In this document: positions 1 to 7,626 of the stretch, one piece after another
Position numbering within the stretch: the first letter of the stretch is position 1
Layout of the letters: each line of letters begins with the position of its first letter
Source: DASUPK01 sp963774305
GTDB lineage: Bacteria > Actinomycetota > Thermoleophilia > Solirubrobacterales > 70-9
Length of the DNA: 64,000 bases
Direction of reading: 5' to 3'
Assembly: GCA_963774305.1 (NCBI GenBank)
Contig: CAVZEM010000002.1
Span: 14,400-78,399, forward strand
Translations under genes and position numbers: made by a program
Notes under the pieces: model-generated
What the model saw: only the letters and a program-made list of their open reading frames with translations
Databases searched by the model: none
What the model was told of the DNA's origin: nothing

Positions 1-356
1 ACGATGGCCACCGCACGTGCGGGATCCAGGGCTCCCTCGCGTCGCAGGAGCGCCTTCAGGTCGCCGCCGGGGACGTACCGCATTGCGATGAACAGCCGGC
101 CGTCCTTCTCTCCCGCCTCGTAGATCGGGATCACGTTCGGGTGGTCGAGGCTCGCGGCGAGCCGTGACTCGCGAAGCAGCCGGTCCCTGAATCTCTCGTC
201 CTCTGCGACGCTCGCGGCGAGCACCTTGAGGGCGACCGGGCGACCGAGGCGAACATCCCGCACCAGGAAGACCTCGCCCATCCCCCCTCGCCCGAGCAGC
301 TGCTCGAGCCGGTAACCGGCGAGGTCGGCCCCTACGCTCCTATCGAGGCGATCGAT
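1..356 (-). CDS. Serine/threonine protein kinase, N-terminal part (runs off window)
   Basis: The minus-strand reading gives the start of a Hanks-type kinase domain. A glycine-rich loop (GRGGMGEVF, about residues 19-27) is followed by the invariant lysine in VALKVL (about residue 41), then HPNVIPIYEAGE and an AMRYVPGGDL hinge. The catalytic loop lies beyond the window edge. The gene follows the DnaQ-like gene at 381-1013 by about 25 bases on the same strand, so the two are probably co-transcribed. The open frame begins after the TAA at 383-381 and contains no ATG, GTG or TTG before the glycine loop. A strong GGAGG (371-367) precedes an ATC at 356-354, which I take as the start. The kinase call is secure; the start codon is unusual. 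Confidence 0.85.
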   Translation of the reverse strand, partial: MDRLDRSVGADLAGYRLEQLLGRGGMGEVFLVRDVRLGRPVALKVLAASVAEDERFRDRLLRESRLAASLDHPNVIPIYEAGEKDGRLFIAMRYVPGGDLKALLRREGALDPARAVAI

Positions 357-380
357 GGTGTTACTCCTCCGCGGAAAGCC

Positions 381-1013
381 TTACCGATTGGGCCGCGGGT
401 TGCAATCCCCGTTTTTTGAGCAGAGCCGGGCGATCGAGGCGACGGACTGCGGATGGACCTGGTCGAGGTGGCTGGCAAGCGCCATGAACAGCTGGGCGGT
501 GGTCAGCGCCTCCCCACCCGCCTCGTGCAGGCCGTGAACCGGGAGGCCGAAGGCCGACGCCGCTTCCGAGAGCCCCGGCGAGATCTCCGCAGGCGACCAG
601 GATCGATCACCTTCCGCGGGCGCGCGCGGGGGCACCCATGCGGCCAGCACGGCGGTATCGAGTACTTGGCCGCACAGCCGTAGCCCCGTCCTCTCAAAGA
701 CCGCGGAGAGGAAGCCAATGTGGCGCCGCGCGCCATGGGCGACGAGGACACGGCCCGTCAGCGCCTCGACTATCGGCTCGAGCGCCACCCCTCCCGGTGG
801 GATCGTCGCCTCGGAGGCTTTCACCATGATCGCCTTCCCCCGTTCCACGGGCACGCAGGCGACGGAGAGGAGCTGATCGCGGCGCGGGTCCTGACCGGTG
901 GCCTCGAGGCCAAGGACCGCAAACGACGCCTGGCGCCAGGGAAGGGAAGGAGCGGGCGGCGCCGTCCGCAGGTAGCCCTCCATGACTTCGGACTGACGTT
1001 CAAGGACGCCCAT
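381..1013 (-). CDS. DnaQ/DEDD-fold exonuclease homologue with degenerate catalytic residues
   Basis: This 210-residue protein has the layout of a DnaQ-family 3'-5' exonuclease. Exo I is seen as VLGLEATGQDP, Exo II as LVAHGARRHIGFL, and Exo III in the HEAGGEALTTAQ region. Active enzymes carry D-x-E in Exo I and aspartates in Exo II and III. Here the Exo I aspartate is glycine, and the Exo II and III aspartates also appear replaced. The paralog at 60245-60976 keeps VDLELTGLDP. I infer a non-catalytic nucleic-acid or nucleotide-binding role. The ATG overlaps the TGA of the upstream nucleotidyltransferase gene (TGATG), so the pair is translationally coupled. Confidence 0.7.
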   Translation of the reverse strand: MGVLERQSEVMEGYLRTAPPAPSLPWRQASFAVLGLEATGQDPRRDQLLSVACVPVERGKAIMVKASEATIPPGGVALEPIVEALTGRVLVAHGARRHIGFLSAVFERTGLRLCGQVLDTAVLAAWVPPRAPAEGDRSWSPAEISPGLSEAASAFGLPVHGLHEAGGEALTTAQLFMALASHLDQVHPQSVASIARLCSKNGDCNPRPNR

Positions 1014-2176
1014 CAGGCGAACGCCCGTCCGGCGAGCAGCCCGCGCGCGAGCTTGTTCTGGACTGCCCGGACCTCCCTCAGGGCATTTCGCAGTCGGCGG
1101 CGTCGCCCGGGCTCCAAAGCCTTGGGGTTTACGTAATCGTCCGGCTCGACAGCGCGTTCGAGCTGATCGACCTGGTGCTCGAGGCGCAGGCTCTGGAAGA
1201 GCCCGAACCCCTCGCTCAGAGAGCGCGCCGAGTCGCCGTCGAGCGTGCCCGCGGCGTCGGCGGCACTGAGCCGCTCCAGCGTCGAGCCGGCGGCGATAGC
1301 CCCGGCGGTCAGGCTGGCGTAACGGGCGATCGACGTCACCGGAAGCAGCCCGCCGTGCTTGATGTCGAGCAGGCCGCGGTGCTCGCCCGAGCGCTCGAGG
1401 GCGAAGTCGCGCAGGCGGCCGACGGCGGGCTTGTTGGCCAGGGCGAGCCTCAGCATCAGGCGAAGCAGACCCCGCCTTCCGGCAGCTGCCTCGAACTCAT
1501 CGCGAAGCGCGGAGGCGCCCCCGCCGTGATGGAGGACGCGACCGTCCAGAAAGAGCGAGATCACGATCAACCCCTTGTCCTTCTCGGGATTGCTGATGGA
1601 GCCGCGAATCAGCCGCCGCCACTCGCCTGTCGGCCGCACGAACAGATCCCCACCCGCACTCGCCCCGCGCTTGTCGGCGGCAAGCCCGCACCGAGCCAGT
1701 TCCTCGCAGACCCTCGAGCCGAGCGAAAGCATGTAGCTCTTCGCATCCCCGTCCTCTTGGTCGCTGTCCCAGGTCAGGGCGGAGTCGACGTCGGAGCCGG
1801 GCACCGCCTCCTGTCGCCCATGGCTGCCGAGCGCGATCCAGCTGAAGGGGCACGGGGGCGGGCCGAGTTCGCGTATCGACAGCTCGATCGACCTTCGCGT
1901 GAGCGAGTCGGCGAGGTTCGAGATGACCGCGCTCGCCCGGGCGGGTCCCGCCTGGGCGTCGTGCAGCGACACGGCGGTGGTCCGCAGACCGCGCGCCGCC
2001 TCCTTTAATTGATCGAAGTCGCTTGCATTGGCAATCGCCAGGCGCCGGACGAGTAGGTTCGACTCCGGGGCTGCGAGCAGACCCTCGTCGTCTGGCAGTA
2101 CCGCGCTGGTCTCGGAAACCGGGACCGCTGAAGGCTTCTGATCTTCGATTGGCGGTGCGGCGGCTATGGCGGACAT
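1013..2176 (-). CDS. DUF294-type putative nucleotidyltransferase
   Basis: The product is about 387 residues. The GlnD-like nucleotidyltransferase signature is visible as ALGSHGRQEAVPGSDVDSAL, with the D-x-D metal ligands. A DUF294 C-terminal-like helical region follows (DIKHGGLLPV, LEHQVDQLE, LRNALREVRAVQ). Relatives usually begin with cyclic-nucleotide-binding and CBS domains, as the paralog at 60980-62871 does. This copy has only a short unstructured leader instead. I chose ATG 2176 because AAGGGG lies about five bases upstream. An earlier in-frame ATG at 2275 has no ribosome binding site. The substrate is unknown. The gene is coupled to the DnaQ-like gene downstream and the kinase after it. 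Confidence 0.75.
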   Translation of the reverse strand: MSAIAAAPPIEDQKPSAVPVSETSAVLPDDEGLLAAPESNLLVRRLAIANASDFDQLKEAARGLRTTAVSLHDAQAGPARASAVISNLADSLTRRSIELSIRELGPPPCPFSWIALGSHGRQEAVPGSDVDSALTWDSDQEDGDAKSYMLSLGSRVCEELARCGLAADKRGASAGGDLFVRPTGEWRRLIRGSISNPEKDKGLIVISLFLDGRVLHHGGGASALRDEFEAAAGRRGLLRLMLRLALANKPAVGRLRDFALERSGEHRGLLDIKHGGLLPVTSIARYASLTAGAIAAGSTLERLSAADAAGTLDGDSARSLSEGFGLFQSLRLEHQVDQLERAVEPDDYVNPKALEPGRRRRLRNALREVRAVQNKLARGLLAGRAFA

Positions 2177-2370
2177 GCGGACCCCTTCTGCGTGGCGGAT
2201 TGACCCGCAGAGCGTCGCTCCGGGGCCTTGAGGGACACTGGAAATCCGCTGGACTCGTGCCTGGAAGCCAGCCATGAAACGGTCGATGTCGGCGCGCAGC
2301 GCTGACGCGATGATCAGCAGGAGGGTGGACTAGCAACAGCGCGATCGCGTGCTGGATCGCGTCCGCGCTC

Positions 2371-2423
2371 GTGGTACCAGGCGTGGTACCGAACTGAGAG
2401 AACCTGAGCTGATCTCAGCTCAG
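2371..2423. promoter_or_regulatory. Operator-like repeats in the 346-base gene-free stretch 2177-2522
   Basis: The region between the nucleotidyltransferase start and the STAS gene carries GTGGTACC twice (2371-2378 and 2383-2390, 12-base period). It also has a near-continuous perfect palindrome at 2404-2423 (arms CTGAGCTGA and TCAGCTCAG, two-base centre). These lie upstream of the minus-strand nucleotidyltransferase operon and could bind a dimeric regulator. No further coding signal is visible in 2177-2470; the tRNA fragment follows it. Confidence 0.4.
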
Positions 2424-2473
2424 CTCAGCGTGCCTGACGTCACTCAACGTAAGCCCACCGAACGGCTTCAAGG

Positions 2474-2518
<45 letters not shown>

Positions 2519-2522
2519 TAGG

Positions 2523-2879
2523 GTGGAGTCCACGGAACGCAAGGACGCCACCGAGGTTCTCGAGATCGATGTCGCCGACAGCGGAGGCCTGCGGCTGCTG
2601 CGCCTGACGGGCGAACTCGACATGGCGGGCGTCGATCGGTTCAAGCGGCTGCTGACCGCGGACGGGTCTCCCGAGGCAGGGACGTTCGTCGTCGACCTGC
2701 GAAGACTTACGTTCATCGACTCGTCGGGCCTGCGGGCGCTGATCATGGCCGACCAGCGTGTGCGCGACGAGGGGGGACGTTTCGTCGTGGTCAGGGGCCC
2801 GGACCGGGTCAATCAGGTGCTGGAGATGACGGGAGTCGCCGGGCACATCGAGCTCGTCGACGAGCCGCCGTCGGACTAG
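2523..2879 (+). CDS. STAS-domain anti-anti-sigma factor
   Basis: This 118-residue protein is a single SpoIIAA/RsbV-like STAS domain. RLTGELDMAGVDRF is the N-terminal strand-helix and FIDSSGLRAL is the conserved loop with the serine normally phosphorylated by an RsbW-type kinase. In the known system the unphosphorylated form binds the anti-sigma factor and frees a sigma factor. The GTG start follows the tRNA fragment by only a few bases and has no visible Shine-Dalgarno. The next gene region on the other strand is a remnant of an HATPase anti-sigma-like protein, the expected partner, now broken. Confidence 0.85.
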   Translation: MESTERKDATEVLEIDVADSGGLRLLRLTGELDMAGVDRFKRLLTADGSPEAGTFVVDLRRLTFIDSSGLRALIMADQRVRDEGGRFVVVRGPDRVNQVLEMTGVAGHIELVDEPPSD

Positions 2880-2886
2880 ACGAACC

Positions 2887-3085
2887 TCAGCCAGGAACCG
2901 AGCCAGGCGGGTCGAGGTCCCGCTCCAGCCATACCGTGGTCCAACCTCCGTCACGATCGACCCCCCAGCGATCTGCGAGCCGCTCGGTCAGGAAGAGTCC
3001 CCATCCGCCCGGCTCACCCGCAACCGGGTCCGGGATATTGGCGCTGAACCCCTGCCCCGGATCGCTTACCTGGACACGAAGGAGC
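2887..3085 (-). pseudogene. C-terminal remnant of an RsbW-like HATPase protein
   Basis: In this frame the minus strand encodes VQVSDPGQGF, then GGWGLFLTERLADRWGV and a stop. This is the end of an HATPase_c_2 anti-sigma/serine kinase domain (the D-x-G-x-G loop and the GLxL motif). Roughly the last 60 residues are present. The N-terminal half, with the N-box and the H-bonding asparagine, is absent. Upstream the sequence switches to a MASE1 fragment in another frame. I read it as a deletion scar next to the STAS gene. The left limit is the stop codon; the right limit is approximate. Confidence 0.55.
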
Positions 3086-3392
3086 CGATGAGGGACGCCC
3101 CCACCACCGCTTCCAGCGTGTTTCCAACCGCGATCCCGGCGGCCGTGTATACCGGTACGTCGGTGGTGACGTTGGCGAGAAAGGCCCCCAGGAGCACTCC
3201 TGGCCACAGACCACGCCCACCGAGCACGAGGGCGGCGAGGGCGATCCCGGTCGGCGGCCAGATCGCCGTCACGCTCGGACTGGCAAAGGCGAGCTCCAGC
3301 CCGAGCTTCGCCGAGGCGAAGTACACAAGCGCCAGGACCAGGGCCCATCCGGAGGCGGCGAACCTCCCCGATCGGGTGGCCGCGGTGATCAC
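3066..3392 (-). pseudogene. Truncated MASE1-type membrane sensor, N-terminal part
   Basis: The 108-residue frame has an N-terminal hydrophobic segment followed by SVTAIWPPTGIALAALVLGG and WPGVLLGAFLANV. These are characteristic of MASE1 integral membrane sensory domains, which normally have about eight helices and are joined to kinase or GGDEF outputs. Only the first two or three helices remain. The frame ends at 3066 inside sequence that encodes the HATPase C-terminus in another frame. The output domain and the rest of the membrane region are missing. The fragment is probably non-functional, or it is an assembly join. Confidence 0.6.
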
Positions 3393-3485
3393 ACCGCGCT
3401 TGAATCTATCCGGCTTCCCCGGCGGACGAGCGACCCTGCTGAGCCCCCTTGCACGAAGATTTAGGTCTCACGCCTACGATGCTTG

Positions 3486-4343
3486 ATGGTGACCTCGCGG
3501 AGCGCCCTTCGGGCAGCAGCGCTATCTCTGGCAGGGCTGATTCTTACGGGAATCGTTGCCTTGGCCTTGCCCGTCGGGCGCGGCTTCGACGCGACCGCGC
3601 TGCACGGCTTCATGGGTTTTGACCGGCCGATCGCGGATCCGCTGCTCCTCTTGGTCATTCAGGTGGGCAACCCGGTCATCTACGCCCTCCTGGGCGGACT
3701 GATCGCCAGCGTCGCCCTCAGGCACCGGCGGCCGCAGCTGGCGGTAGCGATAGTCGCGATCCTCTTCGGGAGCGTGGCGAGTGCAGAGCTCCTGAAGCTG
3801 CTGCTCGCTGGATTGCGCCAGGGGGTTTGGGTTGCACCGGATTGGTCGATCGGTGGGGCCACCTGGCCGAGCGGTCACGCGACCGCGGCGATGAGCCTCT
3901 CCATGTGCGCGATCATGGTGAGCCCACCGGCTCGGCGCCAGCTGACCGCCGCGGCCGGGGCGGCCTTGACGATTGCAGTCAGCTACGCGTTGGTCATCGC
4001 GGGCGGACACCTTCCGAGTGACGTGATCGGGGCGTTCTTCGTATCCGCGCTATGGACGGCGCTGGCCCTTGCCGTGCTACGGCGCGATCAAGAGGAGTCG
4101 ACGCCCAGCACCTGGCGATCGTTCTTCAGAAGCTCACTACCGCCCTTCGCTGTCACGTGGGGGATCGCCGCCGCCGTGGTTCTAGCCGTGGTGATCGCAC
4201 GTCCGGAAGCGGTCGCCGGGTATGTCCCTGGACACATGAAGTTCCTGGTTGGTGCGCTGTTGATCGCGATGATTGCGCAGGCGGTGGTCACAGGGTTCGC
4301 GCGATTGCTCAGCACCGGAGTGGTCGATGCGAGCAGCGCCTAG
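3486..4343 (+). CDS. PAP2-superfamily membrane phosphatase
   Basis: The product is about 285 residues with roughly six hydrophobic segments. The phosphatase motifs are partly kept: WPSGHATAAMSL matches the PSGH box, and SYALVIAGGHLPSDVIG carries the histidine-aspartate pair of the third motif, with tyrosine where arginine is usual. The family dephosphorylates lipid phosphates such as undecaprenyl pyrophosphate or phosphatidic acid at the membrane. ATG 3486 is preferred over the adjacent TTG 3483; a TACGAT box lies five bases upstream, suggesting a leaderless or nearly leaderless message. The gene lies inside the pair of tRNA-half repeats. Confidence 0.8.
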   Translation: MVTSRSALRAAALSLAGLILTGIVALALPVGRGFDATALHGFMGFDRPIADPLLLLVIQVGNPVIYALLGGLIASVALRHRRPQLAVAIVAILFGSVASAELLKLLLAGLRQGVWVAPDWSIGGATWPSGHATAAMSLSMCAIMVSPPARRQLTAAAGAALTIAVSYALVIAGGHLPSDVIGAFFVSALWTALALAVLRRDQEESTPSTWRSFFRSSLPPFAVTWGIAAAVVLAVVIARPEAVAGYVPGHMKFLVGALLIAMIAQAVVTGFARLLSTGVVDASSA

Positions 4344-4361
4344 ATCGGGGACCACCCCCCA

Positions 4362-4398
4362 ATAACCCGGAGGTCGCGGGTTCGAATCTCGCCCCCGC
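4362..4398 (+). repeat. tRNA 3'-half fragment, copy 2 (direct repeat of 2480-2516)
   Basis: This is a 37-base repeat of the tRNA anticodon-to-acceptor segment in the same orientation as copy 1, with two substitutions. One lies in the T stem, where a G-T pair would be tolerated. There is no 5' tRNA half. The two copies bracket about 1.9 kb holding the STAS, MASE1/HATPase scar and PAP2 genes, like old attachment sites. No integrase gene is present in the window. Confidence 0.7.
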
Positions 4399-4475
4399 GA
4401 CGCAGTTGACCGCCGAACAGGGGCGAGTGTAGGGTTGGCGCACACATAGCCTGACTTTTCGACCGGGGAGGAACC

Positions 4476-5714
4476 GTGTCTGCATCTCAGCTCAGGAGCT
4501 CGCTCAACACTCACTCGTTCGGGCGGGTCCGTCATCTCGCAGTCGCTGTCTGCGCGCTCGCAGCGCTCGTGGCCCTGCCAAGCGCCGCGAACGCGGCCAA
4601 GCTGGCAAACGGGGACATCGTCGTCAGCGACAAGCGCGTTCCGGGCACCCCCGACGGCCCGGGCGCCATCTTCCTGGTCAATCCGACCACCGGCGCTCAG
4701 TCGATCCTGAGCCAGGCGGGCAGCTTCGTGGAGCCGGACGACGTCCAGATCGGAAGCGACGGAAAGCTGTGGGTGGCTGACAAGGGAGAGGACGGTCAAC
4801 CGGCGACCACCCTGAACGGCAAGCTGATCAAGGTGGATCCCGTCACCGGGGCCCAGTCGGTGGTCAGCGCCGGAGGGAACATGTTCAACCCGACAGCGAT
4901 CGCGATCGCCCCGAATGGGCTCGTGTTCGTCGCCGATCGTGGGCCGACCTCGTTGGCCAATGCCGACGGGCGGGTGGTCCAAGTGGATCCGGCGACAGGG
5001 GCGCAGACCGTCATCACCGACGCAAACCTCCTGCAGGAGCCGCGGGGAATCGCGGTGGGCAGGGACGGAACGCTCTACGTCGATGACATCGCCGACGATC
5101 AGATCGTCAAGGTGAACCCGGCAGGCGGACAGCAGACCGCGCTGCACACGGGTGCCCCACTGACCAATCCGGAGCAGCTCACCGTCGACACCACGGGACG
5201 TTTGCTCGTGGCCAACGCCGGGGCGACGGGAACGATCTTCGCGGTCGATCCGAACACCGGTGTGCCTACCGCCCTCGCCTCGAACACGACGCTGGCAGCC
5301 CTCGAGGGCATCACGAGATCGCTGGACGGATCGTTCCTGACGGTGGCTCGGTCCACCGGACCGGTGGTCCGCACGAGCGCCACAGGGACCTCGGCCGTGC
5401 TCTCGACCGCCGGCCAGTTCAAGGAAACGACGGGCCTGGACCAGGCGGAGACGTGCGGCACTGCCTACGCCAGCTACCCGTCGTTCGTGGGAACCCCAGG
5501 CAAGGACAGCCTGATCGGTACGTCGAGCGCCGATGTGTTCGTGGGGGGCGGTGGCAAGGACACGATCAAGGGCAAGGGCGGCAACGACGTGATGTGCGGT
5601 GGTGCCGGCAAGGACAAGCTGGTCGGCGGCAAGGGCAACGACAAGCTGCTGGGCCAGAAGGGGAACGACACCTGCGTCGGCGGCCCCGGCAAGAACAAGG
5701 AGAAGAGCTGTTAG
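4476..5714 (+). CDS. Secreted beta-propeller protein with C-terminal RTX-like calcium-binding repeats
   Basis: The 412-residue protein starts at GTG after a clear GGGGAGGAA. The signal peptide (about residues 1-40) ends in ALPSAANAA. Five or six repeats follow, each with a pattern like VDPxTGAQxVxxxGxxxxxPxxIAxxxxGxLxVAD, typical of NHL/SMP-30-type beta-propellers. Residues about 340-412 contain GKDSLIGTSSADVF, GKGGNDVMCGGAGKDKL and GKGNDKLLGQKGND, which are haemolysin-type nonapeptide repeats enriched in lysine. The protein is probably exported and calcium-stabilised. No catalytic motif is evident and the ligand is unknown. A terminator hairpin follows the stop codon. Confidence 0.8.
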   Translation: MSASQLRSSLNTHSFGRVRHLAVAVCALAALVALPSAANAAKLANGDIVVSDKRVPGTPDGPGAIFLVNPTTGAQSILSQAGSFVEPDDVQIGSDGKLWVADKGEDGQPATTLNGKLIKVDPVTGAQSVVSAGGNMFNPTAIAIAPNGLVFVADRGPTSLANADGRVVQVDPATGAQTVITDANLLQEPRGIAVGRDGTLYVDDIADDQIVKVNPAGGQQTALHTGAPLTNPEQLTVDTTGRLLVANAGATGTIFAVDPNTGVPTALASNTTLAALEGITRSLDGSFLTVARSTGPVVRTSATGTSAVLSTAGQFKETTGLDQAETCGTAYASYPSFVGTPGKDSLIGTSSADVFVGGGGKDTIKGKGGNDVMCGGAGKDKLVGGKGNDKLLGQKGNDTCVGGPGKNKEKSC

Positions 5715-5721
5715 CTACTGA

Positions 5722-5758
5722 GAGACGGGCAACCCGAAGGTAGCGGGTTGCCCGTCTC
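5722..5758. terminator. Bidirectional terminator hairpin
   Basis: A perfect 15-bp inverted repeat (5722-5736 with 5744-5758) closes a seven-base loop. It sits exactly between the stops of the convergent propeller gene and the flavoenzyme gene. There is no strong U-run on either side, so it may act as a GC-type or shared terminator. Confidence 0.8.
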
Positions 5759-6967
5759 CTAGGCTGACGAGAGAATTTGTTCGGCCGCCCGCCGTCCGCT
5801 CCGAACCGCCCCCTCCATCAGCCCGTGCCACTCGCCGGCCGTGTGCTCGCCGGCGAAGTACAGCGGGCCGATCGGCTTCACCAGGTCGTCGTCGCGTAGC
5901 GGTGAGGAGAGGCTCCTCGCGGAGTAGGAGCCGCGCACCCAGGGGTCGTCGTGCCAGCTCGACAGCATGGCGCTCCCGGGGTCCTGATCCAAGTCCAGGT
6001 CCGCGCGAAGCGCGACCACGGCAGCGACCCAGCGCTCTACCCCGTCCGACCCGCCGAGTGCATCGATCGCGGGCCTCGTGCCGGTGTAGCCGACCAGGAA
6101 AGGGGCCGGATCACCATCCGCGCCCAGCTGCGTGTAGGACCAGAACTGTCCGGCCACGGACATGATCGCGCTGGGCGGCGCGGGCGAGCGGAGGCGCAGG
6201 AAGAGCTTCGAGTTCTGGCCGTAGGCGACCGCGCGCAGTGCCTCGGCGGTCGCGCCCTCGAGCGGAGGATCGAACTCGATCTCGGCGAGCGGCGCGGTGG
6301 GGATCGCGACTACAACCGCGTCGGCCTCGATCTCGGCGTGCTCGGTGGCGAGGGTCACAGCGTCCTGCGACCAGCTCACCCGCCGCACGGGGGAGGAGAG
6401 GTGCACCGTCGCCCCGAGCTCGGCCGTGAGCGCTTCGGCGAGCCGCATGTTGCCGCCCTCCAGCGTGTGGTTGTCGAAATCGCCGAAGGTCGAGGCTCCC
6501 TCGTCCAGCACCGAGGCCGCCAGGTCGTCGGGGGGATGGCCGTTCGAGATCGCCACTCGGGTCCGGATCAGCGCCTCGACGGGCCCGTCCAGGCCCAGAG
6601 CGGCGATCGCGTCGGTGGCGCTCGCGGCGTTCGCCGGCGCGCCCTCGGCGAGCCGCTCGAAGGCGGCCTCGAGAGCGGTCTGGGGCACGGCCTCCCTGCC
6701 GACGGAGACTCGCCGGCCGTAGGGCGTCCCCTTGAGCACCAGCGGGATCTCGAACCGCTCGGCCAGCCCCTTCGTCACGTCGTACCCGGGCAGGATGAAC
6801 TCGGCACCGCGCTCGACGATCGCCCCATCGCCGAAGGGCACCGACCAGACCCGGCCCCCCACGCGGTCGCGGGCCTCGAGCACGGTCACCTCTGCTCCGG
6901 CGGCGCGCAGGGCGTCGGCCGCGGCGAGGCCGGCGAAGCCGGCGCCGATGACGACGACCCGCTTCAT
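5759..6967 (-). CDS. FAD-dependent amine oxidase family protein
   Basis: The 402-residue protein begins with the dinucleotide-binding motif VVVIGAGFAGLAAADALRAAG, followed by VTVLEARDRVGGRVWS. This is the flavin monoamine oxidase/protoporphyrinogen oxidase signature. The C-terminal FAD-contact motif GPLYFAGEHTAGEWHGLMEG is also present. The length suits soluble bacterial flavin amine oxidases. The substrate cannot be read from the sequence; the amine-degradation genes at 36-40 kb make an amine plausible. It is transcribed convergently to the propeller gene and shares its terminator. Confidence 0.85.
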   Translation of the reverse strand: MKRVVVIGAGFAGLAAADALRAAGAEVTVLEARDRVGGRVWSVPFGDGAIVERGAEFILPGYDVTKGLAERFEIPLVLKGTPYGRRVSVGREAVPQTALEAAFERLAEGAPANAASATDAIAALGLDGPVEALIRTRVAISNGHPPDDLAASVLDEGASTFGDFDNHTLEGGNMRLAEALTAELGATVHLSSPVRRVSWSQDAVTLATEHAEIEADAVVVAIPTAPLAEIEFDPPLEGATAEALRAVAYGQNSKLFLRLRSPAPPSAIMSVAGQFWSYTQLGADGDPAPFLVGYTGTRPAIDALGGSDGVERWVAAVVALRADLDLDQDPGSAMLSSWHDDPWVRGSYSARSLSSPLRDDDLVKPIGPLYFAGEHTAGEWHGLMEGAVRSGRRAAEQILSSA

Positions 6968-7021
6968 TCAGTTACCGCCTCGCTCACGCGTCACCATCCG
7001 GATCCTCCCAGGCGGCCTCAC

Positions 7022-7041
7022 TTGATGAGCAATTGATGAGC
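7022..7041. promoter_or_regulatory. 11-bp phased direct repeat TTGATGAGC
   Basis: TTGATGAGC occurs at 7022-7030 and 7033-7041, one helical turn apart. It lies in the 131-base gap between the divergently transcribed flavoenzyme and the small secreted protein. That spacing is typical of winged-helix response regulator boxes. Confidence 0.4.
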
Positions 7042-7098
7042 GCTTCGACGTAGGTTGCGGGAGTCAATCGATCCTGGGCCCCACAAAGGAGGGCATCC

Positions 7099-7608
7099 AT
7101 GAGTGACGCGGTCCGACGGCGCAGGGCAGAGGTGTTCGCGCTGGCGCTGATCGCTGCCGCCTTCGCCGCGACGGGAGGTCAGGCGGTGGGGGGCAGTCCC
7201 GCCACTGTGTCCTCCACCACCCAATTCGAGGCGTCGGCGACCCTGGTCACCCCACCGGACGAGGTTGGCTACCGGATCAACGTCGAGATCGCGGGCCAAA
7301 TAGTCGCCACAGGCCACAGCAAGGTCGTGCAAAGCTGCCGTGGCGCCCGCACCGTCGAGATCACCTGGACCCGGCTCGACGGCACGGTTCCTCAGGGAAA
7401 CGCGACCCAGCCATCATCGAGGAAAGGGCACTTCAGCGCCGAGGCGAGCTTCGACTACGGCCACGACGTGCCCGAGGGCGGTGGCCCGTTCAAGATCACG
7501 ATCAGCGCCAGGAAGCAGTTCGTGCCGGGCAGGCGTTTGGGCACGTCATACCGGTGCAGGCGGCTGCAGGAGACCTTGATGGTCGAGGTACCGCCGGCCG
7601 CCGGCTGA
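7099..7608 (+). CDS. Small secreted protein of unknown function
   Basis: The 169-residue product starts at ATG after AAAGGAGGGCATCC. It has an N-terminal hydrophobic signal (VFALALIAAAFAATGG). The mature part is mostly beta-strand-like: polar, with one lone cysteine pair (SCRGARTVEITWTR and SYRCRRLQETL). No known domain is recognised. The two cysteines could form a disulfide outside the cell. It is transcribed away from the flavoenzyme gene. Confidence 0.65.
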   Translation: MSDAVRRRRAEVFALALIAAAFAATGGQAVGGSPATVSSTTQFEASATLVTPPDEVGYRINVEIAGQIVATGHSKVVQSCRGARTVEITWTRLDGTVPQGNATQPSSRKGHFSAEASFDYGHDVPEGGGPFKITISARKQFVPGRRLGTSYRCRRLQETLMVEVPPAAG

Positions 7609-7626
7609 ACCAGACCGCTCCCTGCC

